A stretch of 64,000 bases of DNA from JANQEU01 sp965242805 (GTDB lineage Bacteria > Bacteroidota > Bacteroidia > Cytophagales > Cyclobacteriaceae), in assembly GCA_965242805.1 (NCBI GenBank), contig CBDETD010000002.1, positions 372,001 to 436,000 of the forward strand. The letters run 5' to 3'. The translations under genes were made by a program, and so were the position numbers. Positions 8,379 through 16,595 of the stretch are shown piece by piece (the stretch's first letter is position 1; every line of letters begins with the position of its first letter). The notes under the pieces were generated by a model. It was not told the origin of the DNA and ran no database searches. It saw nothing but the letters and a program-made list of their open reading frames with translations.

Positions 8379-9377
8379 TCAGTTGAAATCTATTCTACAG
8401 GAGATAAAATCATAATCATCATTTGAGAAGTAGTTTAAAGCATCGGTAACATTAACAGCACTGGTTTCTTTCCTAATACTGAACAATGTTTTTCTCAAGC
8501 AATTATCATCTACTCGGGTTGTATTGGATCTCCCTCTTCCATCTTGTGTCCAAAAAGAGATAACTGATAAATTAGCGTCTTCATCTTGACCACTTTGTGT
8601 ATTATTCATGCTCACTTCATAGGTGCTGCGAAAATCAATATCTGTTAGTACCGTACACTGACCTTCATTATCGCAACCGGGTGTTGGTCCTCCATCGCCC
8701 AAGAAGCAATTGATCGAACCGCATGGGAAGGAAGAGTATTCTGGAATTTGGGTAACGTAAAGTTTTACTCTACATTCTATTCGATGCCCGGCCTCAGTAC
8801 TACCAGAGGCACAAGTCCCATTGAAACTTGTTCTGCCATTTTTGTGAGTAATATCCAATTCAATTTCTTCGATACTGCTGATAAAAACACCTTCAAGTGA
8901 ATTGTCTAGTTTAGCGTCTTCAAATTTTTTGAGGATTGCATCGTATTGAAGTTCTTTTCCGAAATAGGGTAAATACATTATTTCCTGACTGGAATACTTC
9001 ACAAGTACATTACCTATTTGAACGATTCCATCCCTGTTCACCACAGCCGAAATATCATATCTATGCAAGTTGATGTTGATTCTACCGTCATTCTCCATTA
9101 TAAAAACATACGGGTTGCTGAAAATCTCCTCACCATTCATCAATCCTTTTTCATAGATCGATCTCATGGAAACAAAATTTGGGTTGTTAAAATTGGTATT
9201 GATTTGATCTGAACCTAGGTTATTAAGTCTAGCGACCTCATACTCAAAATTTTCATCACTGTCAAAAGTGAGGAATTCCTTCTGTGGCTTTGCTTCCAAT
9301 GTATCCATATCATATTCCGAACAAGAAAGAATTGGGACTGCTAATAATACTGAGCAGTAGAATAGTAATCTTTTCAT
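8379..9377 (-). CDS. Lipoprotein of unknown function
   Basis: The 332-residue product starts MKRLLFYCSVLLAVPILSCSEYD, a lipoprotein signal with Cys19 as the likely lipidated residue, so it is probably anchored in the outer membrane. The mature part is acidic and soluble-looking. Several cysteines cluster in the second half (CASGSTEAGHRIECRVKLY, CGSINC, GCDNEGQC), suggesting disulfides in an exported domain. I do not recognise a family. It is monocistronic and divergent from the padR gene across a 258-bp spacer, and convergent with the SulP gene. Confidence 0.72.
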   Translation of the reverse strand: MKRLLFYCSVLLAVPILSCSEYDMDTLEAKPQKEFLTFDSDENFEYEVARLNNLGSDQINTNFNNPNFVSMRSIYEKGLMNGEEIFSNPYVFIMENDGRININLHRYDISAVVNRDGIVQIGNVLVKYSSQEIMYLPYFGKELQYDAILKKFEDAKLDNSLEGVFISSIEEIELDITHKNGRTSFNGTCASGSTEAGHRIECRVKLYVTQIPEYSSFPCGSINCFLGDGGPTPGCDNEGQCTVLTDIDFRSTYEVSMNNTQSGQDEDANLSVISFWTQDGRGRSNTTRVDDNCLRKTLFSIRKETSAVNVTDALNYFSNDDYDFISCRIDFN

Positions 9378-9576
9378 AATTTTTGGGTTCTAATGTTTAA
9401 AAATGATTGAAACGTTATATCCAAATGTGTTAATTAATAATCGAATAAGCAAGGTTATTCTGTCGAAACGATCCCTATAAATATGCTTGAGGAATACAGG
9501 GTATCCAACTTGAATTAAAAATAACTAAATCAGTTTGCTGTATTATTTAGAAGGGTCACCATTCATTCAATTAATG

Positions 9577-9620
9577 TTCTACGTTAAGGAAACAAATCAA
9601 TAACTTCTACGTTAAGGAAA
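9577..9620 (+). promoter_or_regulatory. Two direct repeats upstream of padR (candidate operator)
   Basis: The 16-mer TTCTACGTTAAGGAAA occurs exactly at 9577-9592 and 9605-9620, 28 bp apart start to start, the second copy ending 15 bp before the padR ATG. Two identical sites next to an autoregulator are what a PadR operator would look like; this is inference. PadR operators are more often inverted repeats, so another factor is possible. Confidence 0.5.
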
Positions 9621-9635
9621 GAAATAGACCTAAAA

Positions 9636-9956
9636 ATGAAGAAGAACTACCTCGGTGAGTTTGAGGAATTAATTATGCTGACTATAGGTGTTTTGGATGA
9701 TCAAGCCTATGGGATCAGCATCAAGGACGAGATGTATGCAAAAACCAAAAAAAAACCTAGTATTGGGGCTTTGCATACTGCACTCCAAAGACTTGAAAGA
9801 AAAGGAATGATCAAATCATGGGAAGGAGGAGCCACACAGGAAAGGGGAGGGCGTAAGAAGCGTTTTTACAAATTAACTGCTTCCGGTCTGGAAACACTAA
9901 AAGCCGCTCATGAGATCAGGAATGAGCTGTTTGACTTAATGGCAAAACCAACCTGA
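9636..9956 (+). CDS. PadR-family transcriptional regulator
   Basis: A 106-residue protein beginning LGEFEELIMLTIGVLDDQAYGISIKDEM and containing SIGALHTALQRLERKGMIKSWEG and GGRKKRFYKLTASG. These are the PadR winged-helix with its wing and the start of the dimerisation helix. Members of this short subfamily are usually repressors. The stop codon is separated from the next ATG by one base, so it is translationally coupled to the permease gene, a pairing that recurs in Bacteroidota and Acidobacteria. It presumably represses its own two-gene operon via the direct repeats just upstream. Confidence 0.92.
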   Translation: MKKNYLGEFEELIMLTIGVLDDQAYGISIKDEMYAKTKKKPSIGALHTALQRLERKGMIKSWEGGATQERGGRKKRFYKLTASGLETLKAAHEIRNELFDLMAKPT

Positions 9957-9957
9957 C

Positions 9958-12540
9958 ATGGAGAAGTTTAAGAAATTCTGTTATACCATCATCGAAAGGA
10001 TCTCTCCGGAAATAGCCGAAAACGTGAAAGGGGACCTGGAGGAAGTTTACAACCGCTCCCTGAAAAAGCATGGCAAACAGAGAGCAACTATTCTATTCAT
10101 CATCGAATTCATTACCTGTCTTAAGCTAACTATTAACATGAATATTTTTAGAGGTTGGAGTTTACATTTTATTGCCTCCTGGAGATATCTGTTGAAAAAC
10201 AAAAGCTACTTCACAATAAATGTTTTCGGGCTTTCTGTCAGCCTCGGTTGCGGCCTGCTCATTTTTTTCTTCATTCTCAACGAAACTTCTTATGATCGGT
10301 TCCATGCCAATGGTCCCTCACTTTACCGCATCACCAATGTCTATGCCAGTGGTTCTACCACTCATTACGCCAACACCTCACCGGGAATGATTGACGGAAT
10401 TCGAGAGACCTTCCCCGAAATCAAAATGGCTACCCGTATCCGCTATGCACTCAGAGTATTGCTCGAACATGGGGAGAAAAGCTTTTATGAAGACCAGGTT
10501 TTTTACGCAGATTCCATGATGCTGAAAGTACTCAGTTATGAGCTGCTGGAAGGTGATCACCTGACTGCTTTGGACCATCCCAACAACATAGTCATCACCG
10601 AGGAAATGGGCATGAAATATTTTGGAGTACCACGACCGATGGGTGAATTTCTGACACTAAATGGGGGAAGAACGCTTCAGATAACCGGGATATTAGCACC
10701 TATCCCTAAGAACTCCCATCTTCAGTTTGACGCCCTGATCTCTTTTTCTTCTTACGATCTACCGGAAGGTTACGTCCCTTTGACAAGCTGGACGTGGGCG
10801 GGATTTTTGACTTATATCGTCGTGGAACCCAATGTTGATGTCAACCAACTGAATACCAAACTGGATGAACTGGTTGCGGAGCATGTGTCCCAAATAACCA
10901 GTGCCTTGACGATAGAGACATTTATCCAGCCTGTGAAAGACATCTACTTGGGATCAGGCGGTATTGTTGATGACCTGGATAGCAACATAAAGGCCGGCAA
11001 TCCCTTTACCATCTATTCGTTGGGAGTGGTAGCTGTCCTGATCCTAATGATCGGAGGATTCAATTTCATGAACCTGACTGCCGCTACCTTTATGAATAGA
11101 GGAAAGGAAATTGGGGTTCGAAAGGTCATGGGTGCCAATAAGAAATCTCTGGTGCTTCGGCTACTCACCGATACCATACTCATCTGCATTATTGCCATTT
11201 TCCTCGCTTTCCTATGGGCCTACATGATCTATAATTTCCTTCGGGGCTATCTGGGTTGGGATTTTGCAACGGATATCAATGATGTCCTTTTTTATCTGCC
11301 GTTCATTTTTGTGATTACGGTTGTTCTTGGTATCATATCAGGTTTGTATCCTTCCATTCAGCTGGCAAAATTCAATACGGTTCAATCCCTAAAAGGTCAA
11401 TTAGTTTGTGGGCGAGGTATGGCTTCAGGTATTCGGGTAAGTCTGGTAGTGGTACAATTCTGTATTTCGGTCGGTTTAATCGTATCCACGGTCGTGATCC
11501 ATTCACAAATCAATTTCATGAGAGAAAAAGCCCTTGGATTTGACAAGGAGAATATTATAACCATGAAGCTTTCCATGGAGGACATGGCCAATTATTACAA
11601 CAACTTCAAGGAAAGGCTCCTGCAAAGCCCACATGTGCTCCATGTGAGTCAAAGTGAACGACTCATAGGGGAACCATGGCCATACAATGGCTTTCGTTTA
11701 CAGGGACGGGACCAGATGGAAATCATGCCGGGTAATATGATCGGATATGATTTTATGGAAACCTTTGGTTTAAAGCTGAAAGAGGGGCGCATGTTTTCAC
11801 GTGAATATCCAAGGGATTCCGTGCATTCGGTGATTTTAAATGAACGAGCTGTCAAACAATTGGGTATTGAGGATCCTATTGGTAAAACTGCGCGCTTCCG
11901 CGGGAGGGAGGACAGAACGATTGTTGGCGTTGTAGAGGATTTTAACTTCTCCTCCCTTCATGATGAAATTACACCGCTTGGATTGATCATGCCAAATGTA
12001 GATATAGAACATGTTTATGTACGGGTGACACCAGGAAATATGCGAGATAAATTTGAAGCGATACAAGATGCATGGGATGCGGTATCAGTGGGTACGCCGC
12101 TAAACCAGCGATTCATGGATGATCATCTTAATTCCCTATATGAGAATGAAGATAGACTGTCGAGTCTAATTTCAGGTTTTTCGGTTACAGCTGTTTTACT
12201 GGCATGCCTGGGTATTTTTGGGCTTGTTTCATATTCCGTGAGTAGACGCCTTAAAGAAATTGGCATTCGTAAAACTCTGGGAGCCTCTGTTTTGTCCATC
12301 TTGCTATTGCTATCCAGGCAGTACATTGTTTTAATTGGAGTTGCTTCAGTCATTGCTTATCCGCTTGTTCACAATGTACTCGATAAATGGCTTGAAAATT
12401 TTGCTTATCAAATCAACATGAACCCGGTTTTCTTTATTTCTGCCACTATGATCCTGTTGGTCATCAGCCTGATTACTATCAGTGGAAAAACCATTAAAGC
12501 AGCTATGACCAATCCGGTGAAAATTTTACGAACGGAGTAG
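9958..12540 (+). CDS. MacB/FtsX-type ABC transporter permease with N-terminal prefix domain
   Basis: The 860-residue protein begins with a soluble prefix (about 1-60, RISPEIAENVKGDLEEVYN) found in permeases coupled to PadR genes. Two copies of the MacB-PCD periplasmic domain plus FtsX transmembrane domain follow: first TM near residue 80, three TMs around 345-470 with GKEIGVRKVMGANKKS, TM near 495, and a final three-TM FtsX unit around 740-855 with RLKEIGIRKTLGAS. Such double-FtsX permeases work with a separate MacB-like ATPase in mechanotransmission or efflux of peptides, lipids or drugs. No ATPase gene lies in this window, so the partner must be elsewhere. Coupled to padR. Confidence 0.88.
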   Translation: MEKFKKFCYTIIERISPEIAENVKGDLEEVYNRSLKKHGKQRATILFIIEFITCLKLTINMNIFRGWSLHFIASWRYLLKNKSYFTINVFGLSVSLGCGLLIFFFILNETSYDRFHANGPSLYRITNVYASGSTTHYANTSPGMIDGIRETFPEIKMATRIRYALRVLLEHGEKSFYEDQVFYADSMMLKVLSYELLEGDHLTALDHPNNIVITEEMGMKYFGVPRPMGEFLTLNGGRTLQITGILAPIPKNSHLQFDALISFSSYDLPEGYVPLTSWTWAGFLTYIVVEPNVDVNQLNTKLDELVAEHVSQITSALTIETFIQPVKDIYLGSGGIVDDLDSNIKAGNPFTIYSLGVVAVLILMIGGFNFMNLTAATFMNRGKEIGVRKVMGANKKSLVLRLLTDTILICIIAIFLAFLWAYMIYNFLRGYLGWDFATDINDVLFYLPFIFVITVVLGIISGLYPSIQLAKFNTVQSLKGQLVCGRGMASGIRVSLVVVQFCISVGLIVSTVVIHSQINFMREKALGFDKENIITMKLSMEDMANYYNNFKERLLQSPHVLHVSQSERLIGEPWPYNGFRLQGRDQMEIMPGNMIGYDFMETFGLKLKEGRMFSREYPRDSVHSVILNERAVKQLGIEDPIGKTARFRGREDRTIVGVVEDFNFSSLHDEITPLGLIMPNVDIEHVYVRVTPGNMRDKFEAIQDAWDAVSVGTPLNQRFMDDHLNSLYENEDRLSSLISGFSVTAVLLACLGIFGLVSYSVSRRLKEIGIRKTLGASVLSILLLLSRQYIVLIGVASVIAYPLVHNVLDKWLENFAYQINMNPVFFISATMILLVISLITISGKTIKAAMTNPVKILRTE

Positions 12541-12571
12541 AAAGGATCTTTTTCTTTTCTTTTGTCTTGAC

Positions 12572-12605
12572 CTTGCTCCGCCAGAAGCAGCTACGCGAAG
12601 GCGAT
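12572..12605 (+). repeat. Dispersed intergenic repeat, copy 1
   Basis: This 34-bp stretch, beginning CTTGCTCCGCCAGAAGCAGC, matches a 33-bp stretch at 15783-15815 with only a few differences. The shared core GCTACGCGAAG is identical. Both copies follow a permease gene. Confidence 0.6.
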
Positions 12606-12663
12606 GTACAAAAGAATCGCAGCGGCGAACCGTCAAAAAATCAAGGCTGTGAGTAAAAAGCTA

Positions 12664-12770
12664 ATTTTTTGATGTGATACAACAATCGCTATAAACTCCT
12701 CCGACTTCGTATAAAACTTCGTCGGACTCAAACAGTATAGCGAAGAAGAGTTCAACCTACATCAAAAAAT
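12664..12770. repeat. 107-bp nested inverted repeat
   Basis: Outer arms of 12 bp are perfect: ATTTTTTGATGT (12664-12675) and ACATCAAAAAAT (12759-12770). Nested inside are CGCTATA (12688-12694) with TATAGCG (12736-12742), and CCGAC (12701-12705) with GTCGG (12721-12725). It could be a long RNA hairpin, a terminator cluster or a small non-autonomous element. No flanking target duplication was identified. Confidence 0.6.
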
Positions 12771-12851
12771 CTTAACACTTTTTTCTCAAGGCCGAAATTC
12801 AAACTCTCAAACTTGGCGTGCGATGTAGAAATAATCATTGTATTGTTCAAA

Positions 12852-13031
12852 GAGGTCTTTGCAGAGCCGGAAGGGGTCTTTGCAGTGCTTGAAGGAGTCT
12901 TTGCAGAGCAATAAGAGGTCTTTGCATAACAAGAAGGGGTCATTGCAGAGCTGAAAGAGGTCTTTGCAGAGCCGGAAGGGGTCTTTGCAGTGCTCAAAGG
13001 GGTCTTTGCATAACAAAAAGAGGTCTTTGCA
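12852..13031 (+). repeat. 21-bp tandem repeat array, eight copies plus a partial ninth
   Basis: The unit is G(A/G)GGTCTTTGCANNNCNNRAA. Copies start every 21 bp from 12852; the core GTCTTTGCA is kept in all but one (GTCATTGCA, copy 5). Copies 1 and 6 are identical, and copies 2 and 7 nearly so, which suggests duplication of a block of units. It ends about 100 bp before the next permease ATG. Confidence 0.85.
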
Positions 13032-13128
13032 ATATGATCCGATCTAGGTATTTTAACCACTTATCACTTTTTGATGATAAGCAATAGGCAACCGGCGTAG
13101 TATTACAAGGTTAAAATCTCTACAATCC

Positions 13129-15567
13129 ATGCTATTCAACTACTTGAAAACTGCGTATCGCGGCATCTTGCGAAATAAGATATTCAGCTTGATCAATATT
13201 ATCGGCCTAGCGACAGGACTTACTTGTGCACTACTGATCCTGACTTTCGTTGTGGACGAAAAGAGCTATGACACCTTCCATAGTAAAAAAGAGAGAATTT
13301 ACCGCTTACGGTATTTGATCAGCGACTTTGATATTGCCAGGGTTCCTCCAATATTCAAGGAGTATTTAAACGATTACTTTCCAGAAGTAGAAAGTTCTTC
13401 CAGGCTATGGTCGAGGTCGGTGAGCGTAAGTGTCCCTCATGAAGGCCAGGATCTAAGGTTTGAGGAGACCAACGTCAACTTTGCAGATGCAGAACTCTTT
13501 CAAATATTTGATTTTGAAGTAGTTTCCGGAACGTTGGATGAGGCACTTGTCCATCCCTTTTCCGTCATCCTCAATGAAGAAATTGCCCTTAAGTACTTCG
13601 AAAGTACCGATGTGATCGGTCAAATGATCCGGATGGAAGGAGATCAATCATTTACGGTACGTGCTGTTGTGAAAGATTTTCCATCCAACTCGCATGTGCA
13701 TTTCGATATGCTGGTTCCCTATGACAATATGTATGACCTGGAACCTGCTGCATTGAGAGAAGGGATCCGGGCCAATTTCAAAATGAACCATATGGTGTCT
13801 CACTCGCCCACGTATGTCCTGCTCAAAGAAGGGGCAAATCCGGAAGTAGTGAATGAGCGGTTCGTGACGTTTGTAGAGGAGAAAATTCCAGAGAACCAGA
13901 ATAAGGATCAACGCTTTGAAATCCAGCCTTTATTGGATATTCATTTAAATAATGACGTGCAGGCACAGGCCGAAGCCCCAGGGAGCCGTCAATTTATCTG
14001 GATATTCATCGCTATTGGAGCGTTAACCCTTTTGATTGCATGTATCAACTTTGTCAATTTAAGCACCGCCAAATCACTGCAAAGAGCGAAAGAGATTGGC
14101 ATGCGCAAAGTAATGGGAGCATGGAATCATCACCTGATCACCCAATTTCTTGGGGAGTCGTTTCTTACCACGCTTCTCGCATCCATTTTGGCGATAGGTG
14201 CCACAACAATGCTTGTACCTGAGCTGAATGCGCTGACCAATAAAGAACTCACCGTTGATATTCTCCTCACAGGTTCCATCATAGCGGGCTTTATTGGCAT
14301 CATGCTTATTACCAGTTTTCTGGCAGGGATCTATCCCGCATTTTTTGTGACCAGGTTTGCCATACTAAATAGCATCAAGGGGGGTATTTCAGATCCGGGA
14401 AGTGCCATGAATTTCAGAAAGGGCCTGATGGTGGTTCAATTCATGATCAGCGTTGTGCTCATTTCCGGATCATTGATTGTGTATGACCAGCTGGGGCTTA
14501 TGAGAAACAAACCATTGGGTTTTCAAAAAGAACTGATGATCACAGCTCCCATTCAAAGTAACAATTTCAACTCTGTATTTGGAGGCGTGGATGAAAACCT
14601 ACGAAACAAACTGGAAACATTTGAAACTACGATTGGCGGACTTTCTTCCGTGAAAGGCAGCACCCTTTCATCAGGTTTGCTGGGTTTTGGAATGGTCAAC
14701 AGGAATGTTGTTCCCGAAGGGTTTACAGTAGAGGACAATGTGTTATCTCCATCCATGTCGGTTGATTTTGACTTTCTGGAGGTCTATGAGATTCCATTAG
14801 CCGCAGGAAGGTACTTTGATGAATCCTACGGAACAGATCAAGCTTCAGCATTTATTATCAATGAAACCGCAGTGAGCACGTGGGAATTTGGCGATCCTGA
14901 ATCAGCGCTGGGTAAAACCATCAACCTGGAAGGTAAAGAAGGTAAAGTGGTAGGAGTGGTGAATGATTTTCATTTTTTAAGCTTAAGTGAAGCCATGCGG
15001 CCGATGCTCCTTGACATTTCCGACCCTCAGTTTTCCTACATCACGGTGAAACTAACAGGGCAAAACCTCAAAGAAAGTATTGATCAAATCGAGGCGATAT
15101 GGAATGAAATTTTCCCCACAGAGACCTTTGATCCACAATACCTTGATGAGGCGCTGGCCCAGGCTTACCTGGCGCAGGAACAGTTTGGTAAGTTGGTTGG
15201 ATACTTCGCCTTCATGGCGGTATTAATTTCCTGTTTGGGATCTTACGGCCTCATTATGTTCATTGCTTCGGAGAAGAAAAAAGAAGTAGGGGTGAGAAAA
15301 GTATTAGGAGCTTCGGTAAATCAATTGGTACTATTGCTTGCCAAACGATTTGTCTTTTTAGTCCTGGTTGCGATCACGATAGCAGTGCCCATTGTCATTT
15401 ACTTCGCAAATCAATGGCTGGACGATTTCAGTTACCGAGTGACTATTTCGCCGCTAAGTATTGGTAGTGCTGCGATGATCACGATGGCGCTTGTTTTTGG
15501 GACGGTAAGTATTCAGGCGTTCCTGGCGGCTATTGCTAATCCCGCGAAGTCATTAAGAAGCGAATAG
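13129..15567 (+). CDS. MacB/FtsX-type ABC transporter permease
   Basis: An 812-residue permease beginning MLFNYLKTAYRGILRNKIFSL, the typical start of this Bacteroidota family without the PadR-linked prefix. Order: TM near 20-45, MacB-type periplasmic domain (about 50-280), three-TM FtsX unit (about 285-420, KEIGMRKVMGA), TM near 430-450, second periplasmic domain, and C-terminal FtsX unit (about 685-810, KEVGVRKVLGAS) ending NPAKSLRSE. Family role: permease of a MacB-like complex that couples cytoplasmic ATP hydrolysis to periplasmic movement. It is monocistronic and lacks an ATPase neighbour. It is a paralogue of the genes on either side. Confidence 0.88.
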   Translation: MLFNYLKTAYRGILRNKIFSLINIIGLATGLTCALLILTFVVDEKSYDTFHSKKERIYRLRYLISDFDIARVPPIFKEYLNDYFPEVESSSRLWSRSVSVSVPHEGQDLRFEETNVNFADAELFQIFDFEVVSGTLDEALVHPFSVILNEEIALKYFESTDVIGQMIRMEGDQSFTVRAVVKDFPSNSHVHFDMLVPYDNMYDLEPAALREGIRANFKMNHMVSHSPTYVLLKEGANPEVVNERFVTFVEEKIPENQNKDQRFEIQPLLDIHLNNDVQAQAEAPGSRQFIWIFIAIGALTLLIACINFVNLSTAKSLQRAKEIGMRKVMGAWNHHLITQFLGESFLTTLLASILAIGATTMLVPELNALTNKELTVDILLTGSIIAGFIGIMLITSFLAGIYPAFFVTRFAILNSIKGGISDPGSAMNFRKGLMVVQFMISVVLISGSLIVYDQLGLMRNKPLGFQKELMITAPIQSNNFNSVFGGVDENLRNKLETFETTIGGLSSVKGSTLSSGLLGFGMVNRNVVPEGFTVEDNVLSPSMSVDFDFLEVYEIPLAAGRYFDESYGTDQASAFIINETAVSTWEFGDPESALGKTINLEGKEGKVVGVVNDFHFLSLSEAMRPMLLDISDPQFSYITVKLTGQNLKESIDQIEAIWNEIFPTETFDPQYLDEALAQAYLAQEQFGKLVGYFAFMAVLISCLGSYGLIMFIASEKKKEVGVRKVLGASVNQLVLLLAKRFVFLVLVAITIAVPIVIYFANQWLDDFSYRVTISPLSIGSAAMITMALVFGTVSIQAFLAAIANPAKSLRSE

Positions 15568-15926
15568 GTTCCTTCGCCCTTTTCCGTCTACGACGGAAGT
15601 TGGGGAATAGCCTTTTGTAGTAATTCCCCAAATTCTGCGAAGCACAAAAGTGCGGTAGGTGAAAAACTTGGTGCGTGGATAGCGCGGATGGGGCCTGTGG
15701 GCTTTAAGCCTCCCTGCGGTAGGCAGGTTTTCATGATTTTTCGCATGCTTTTTTATCTAGAAAAAGTAGGGGCCAGTCCGGCCTTGCTTCGCCGAAGCTG
15801 CTACGCGAAGACGATCCCTGAGGACTGGATAGAAATGCTTCATTTTTCTCAGAAGACTGCTATTTGATCATGAGTCTATAGCAGATGATGAAAGTAGATG
15901 AATAAACCCTTCTACCTCTCCTTTTA
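15568..15926. other. Spacer with two stem-loops and a dispersed repeat
   Basis: No gene is visible. Immediately after the permease stop, TTCCGTC (15582-15588) pairs with GACGGAA (15592-15598) and TTGGGGAAT (15600-15608) pairs with ATTCCCCAA (15623-15631). These adjacent hairpins probably terminate the permease transcript. The second copy of the dispersed repeat lies at 15783-15815. Confidence 0.6.
15783..15815 (+). repeat. Dispersed intergenic repeat, copy 2
   Basis: This 33-bp stretch, beginning CTTGCTTCGCCGAAGCTGCT, corresponds to 12572-12605. Both share GCTACGCGAAG and end with CGAT. Confidence 0.6.
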
Positions 15927-16424
15927 TTAGCCCTTGACATACTCAATGCTTAAGATACGCCATACGAATTTGGCTATTTTGGTTTCAACGATCACTTCAT
16001 CACCGACCTTCTTATGGAGTAAGGCTTGAGCCATAGGAGAATCCATGGAAACGTAATCTTTATTCCCAATCAATTCTTCATAGCCCACTATTCGCAATCG
16101 CTTTTTCATCTTTTGAGCCACATTTTCAATTTCAACCCATGCACCAAAATTCACCGAACCTTCCATGTGGGGGTGATAGTCGATAACTTTGAAATTATCA
16201 ATGCACTTCCGTAGATACAGCAAACGTTTATCAATTTCACGAAGACGTTTTTTGTTGTAATGATAATCAGCATTTTCAGATCGATCTCCGAGGCTTGCCG
16301 CCCAGGAAACTTTATTGGTAATATCAGGTCGCTCCACACGCCATAAGTGATGGAGCTCTTCCTTCAAACGTTCCATTCCTTCTGGGGTAATCAAATGCGA
16401 TCTAATAATCCTTTTTTTCTCCAC
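15927..16424 (-). CDS. greB: Transcription elongation factor GreB
   Basis: A 165-residue protein with the GreA/GreB architecture: an N-terminal antiparallel coiled coil (about 10-85) and a C-terminal FKBP-like domain (about 95-160). The coil tip carries SLGDRSENADYHYNKKRLRE, the acidic tip (Asp and Glu) inserted into the RNA polymerase secondary channel. There it stimulates cleavage of backtracked RNA. The LRKCIDNFKVID and SPMAQALLHKKVGDE segments fit GreB better than GreA. Cytoplasmic. It is on the opposite strand to both neighbours and is probably monocistronic. Confidence 0.92.
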   Translation of the reverse strand: MEKKRIIRSHLITPEGMERLKEELHHLWRVERPDITNKVSWAASLGDRSENADYHYNKKRLREIDKRLLYLRKCIDNFKVIDYHPHMEGSVNFGAWVEIENVAQKMKKRLRIVGYEELIGNKDYVSMDSPMAQALLHKKVGDEVIVETKIAKFVWRILSIEYVKG

Positions 16425-16595
16425 AACACAAAATTAGGATTCAGAAGTCATATTTTGACGCATAGAGATAAAAGGAGTACGTGGCTACAAGTGACGATTC
16501 TCAATCGTTTCATGTTACTAGACTTCCGATGAAATAACCAATATTAAGAATGTCAAGGTATATCTTTAGGATATCATTTGATCCAGTCAGAGATT

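Larger units (their letters stand above)
12541..13128. other. Repeat-rich spacer between two permease genes
   Basis: No gene with protein-like composition is visible in this 588-bp stretch. It contains a dispersed 34-bp repeat (12572-12605), a nested inverted repeat (12664-12770) and a 21-bp tandem array (12852-13031), each listed separately. An open frame across the array on the minus strand encodes only the repeat (AKTPSGSAKTS) and is considered spurious. Confidence 0.7.

Noticed and set aside
12664..12770. Integron attC site or insertion sequence end
   Set aside because: No integrase or transposase gene and no R-box-type core sites are seen.
12841..13040. CRISPR array
   Set aside because: Units are 21 bp, tandem without variable spacers of proper length, and there are no cas genes.
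12752..13060. Minus-strand open frame across the tandem repeat (AKTPSGSAKTS pattern)
   Set aside because: It only reads through the 21-bp repeat, has no family and no sensible start context; the array is better seen as DNA repeats.
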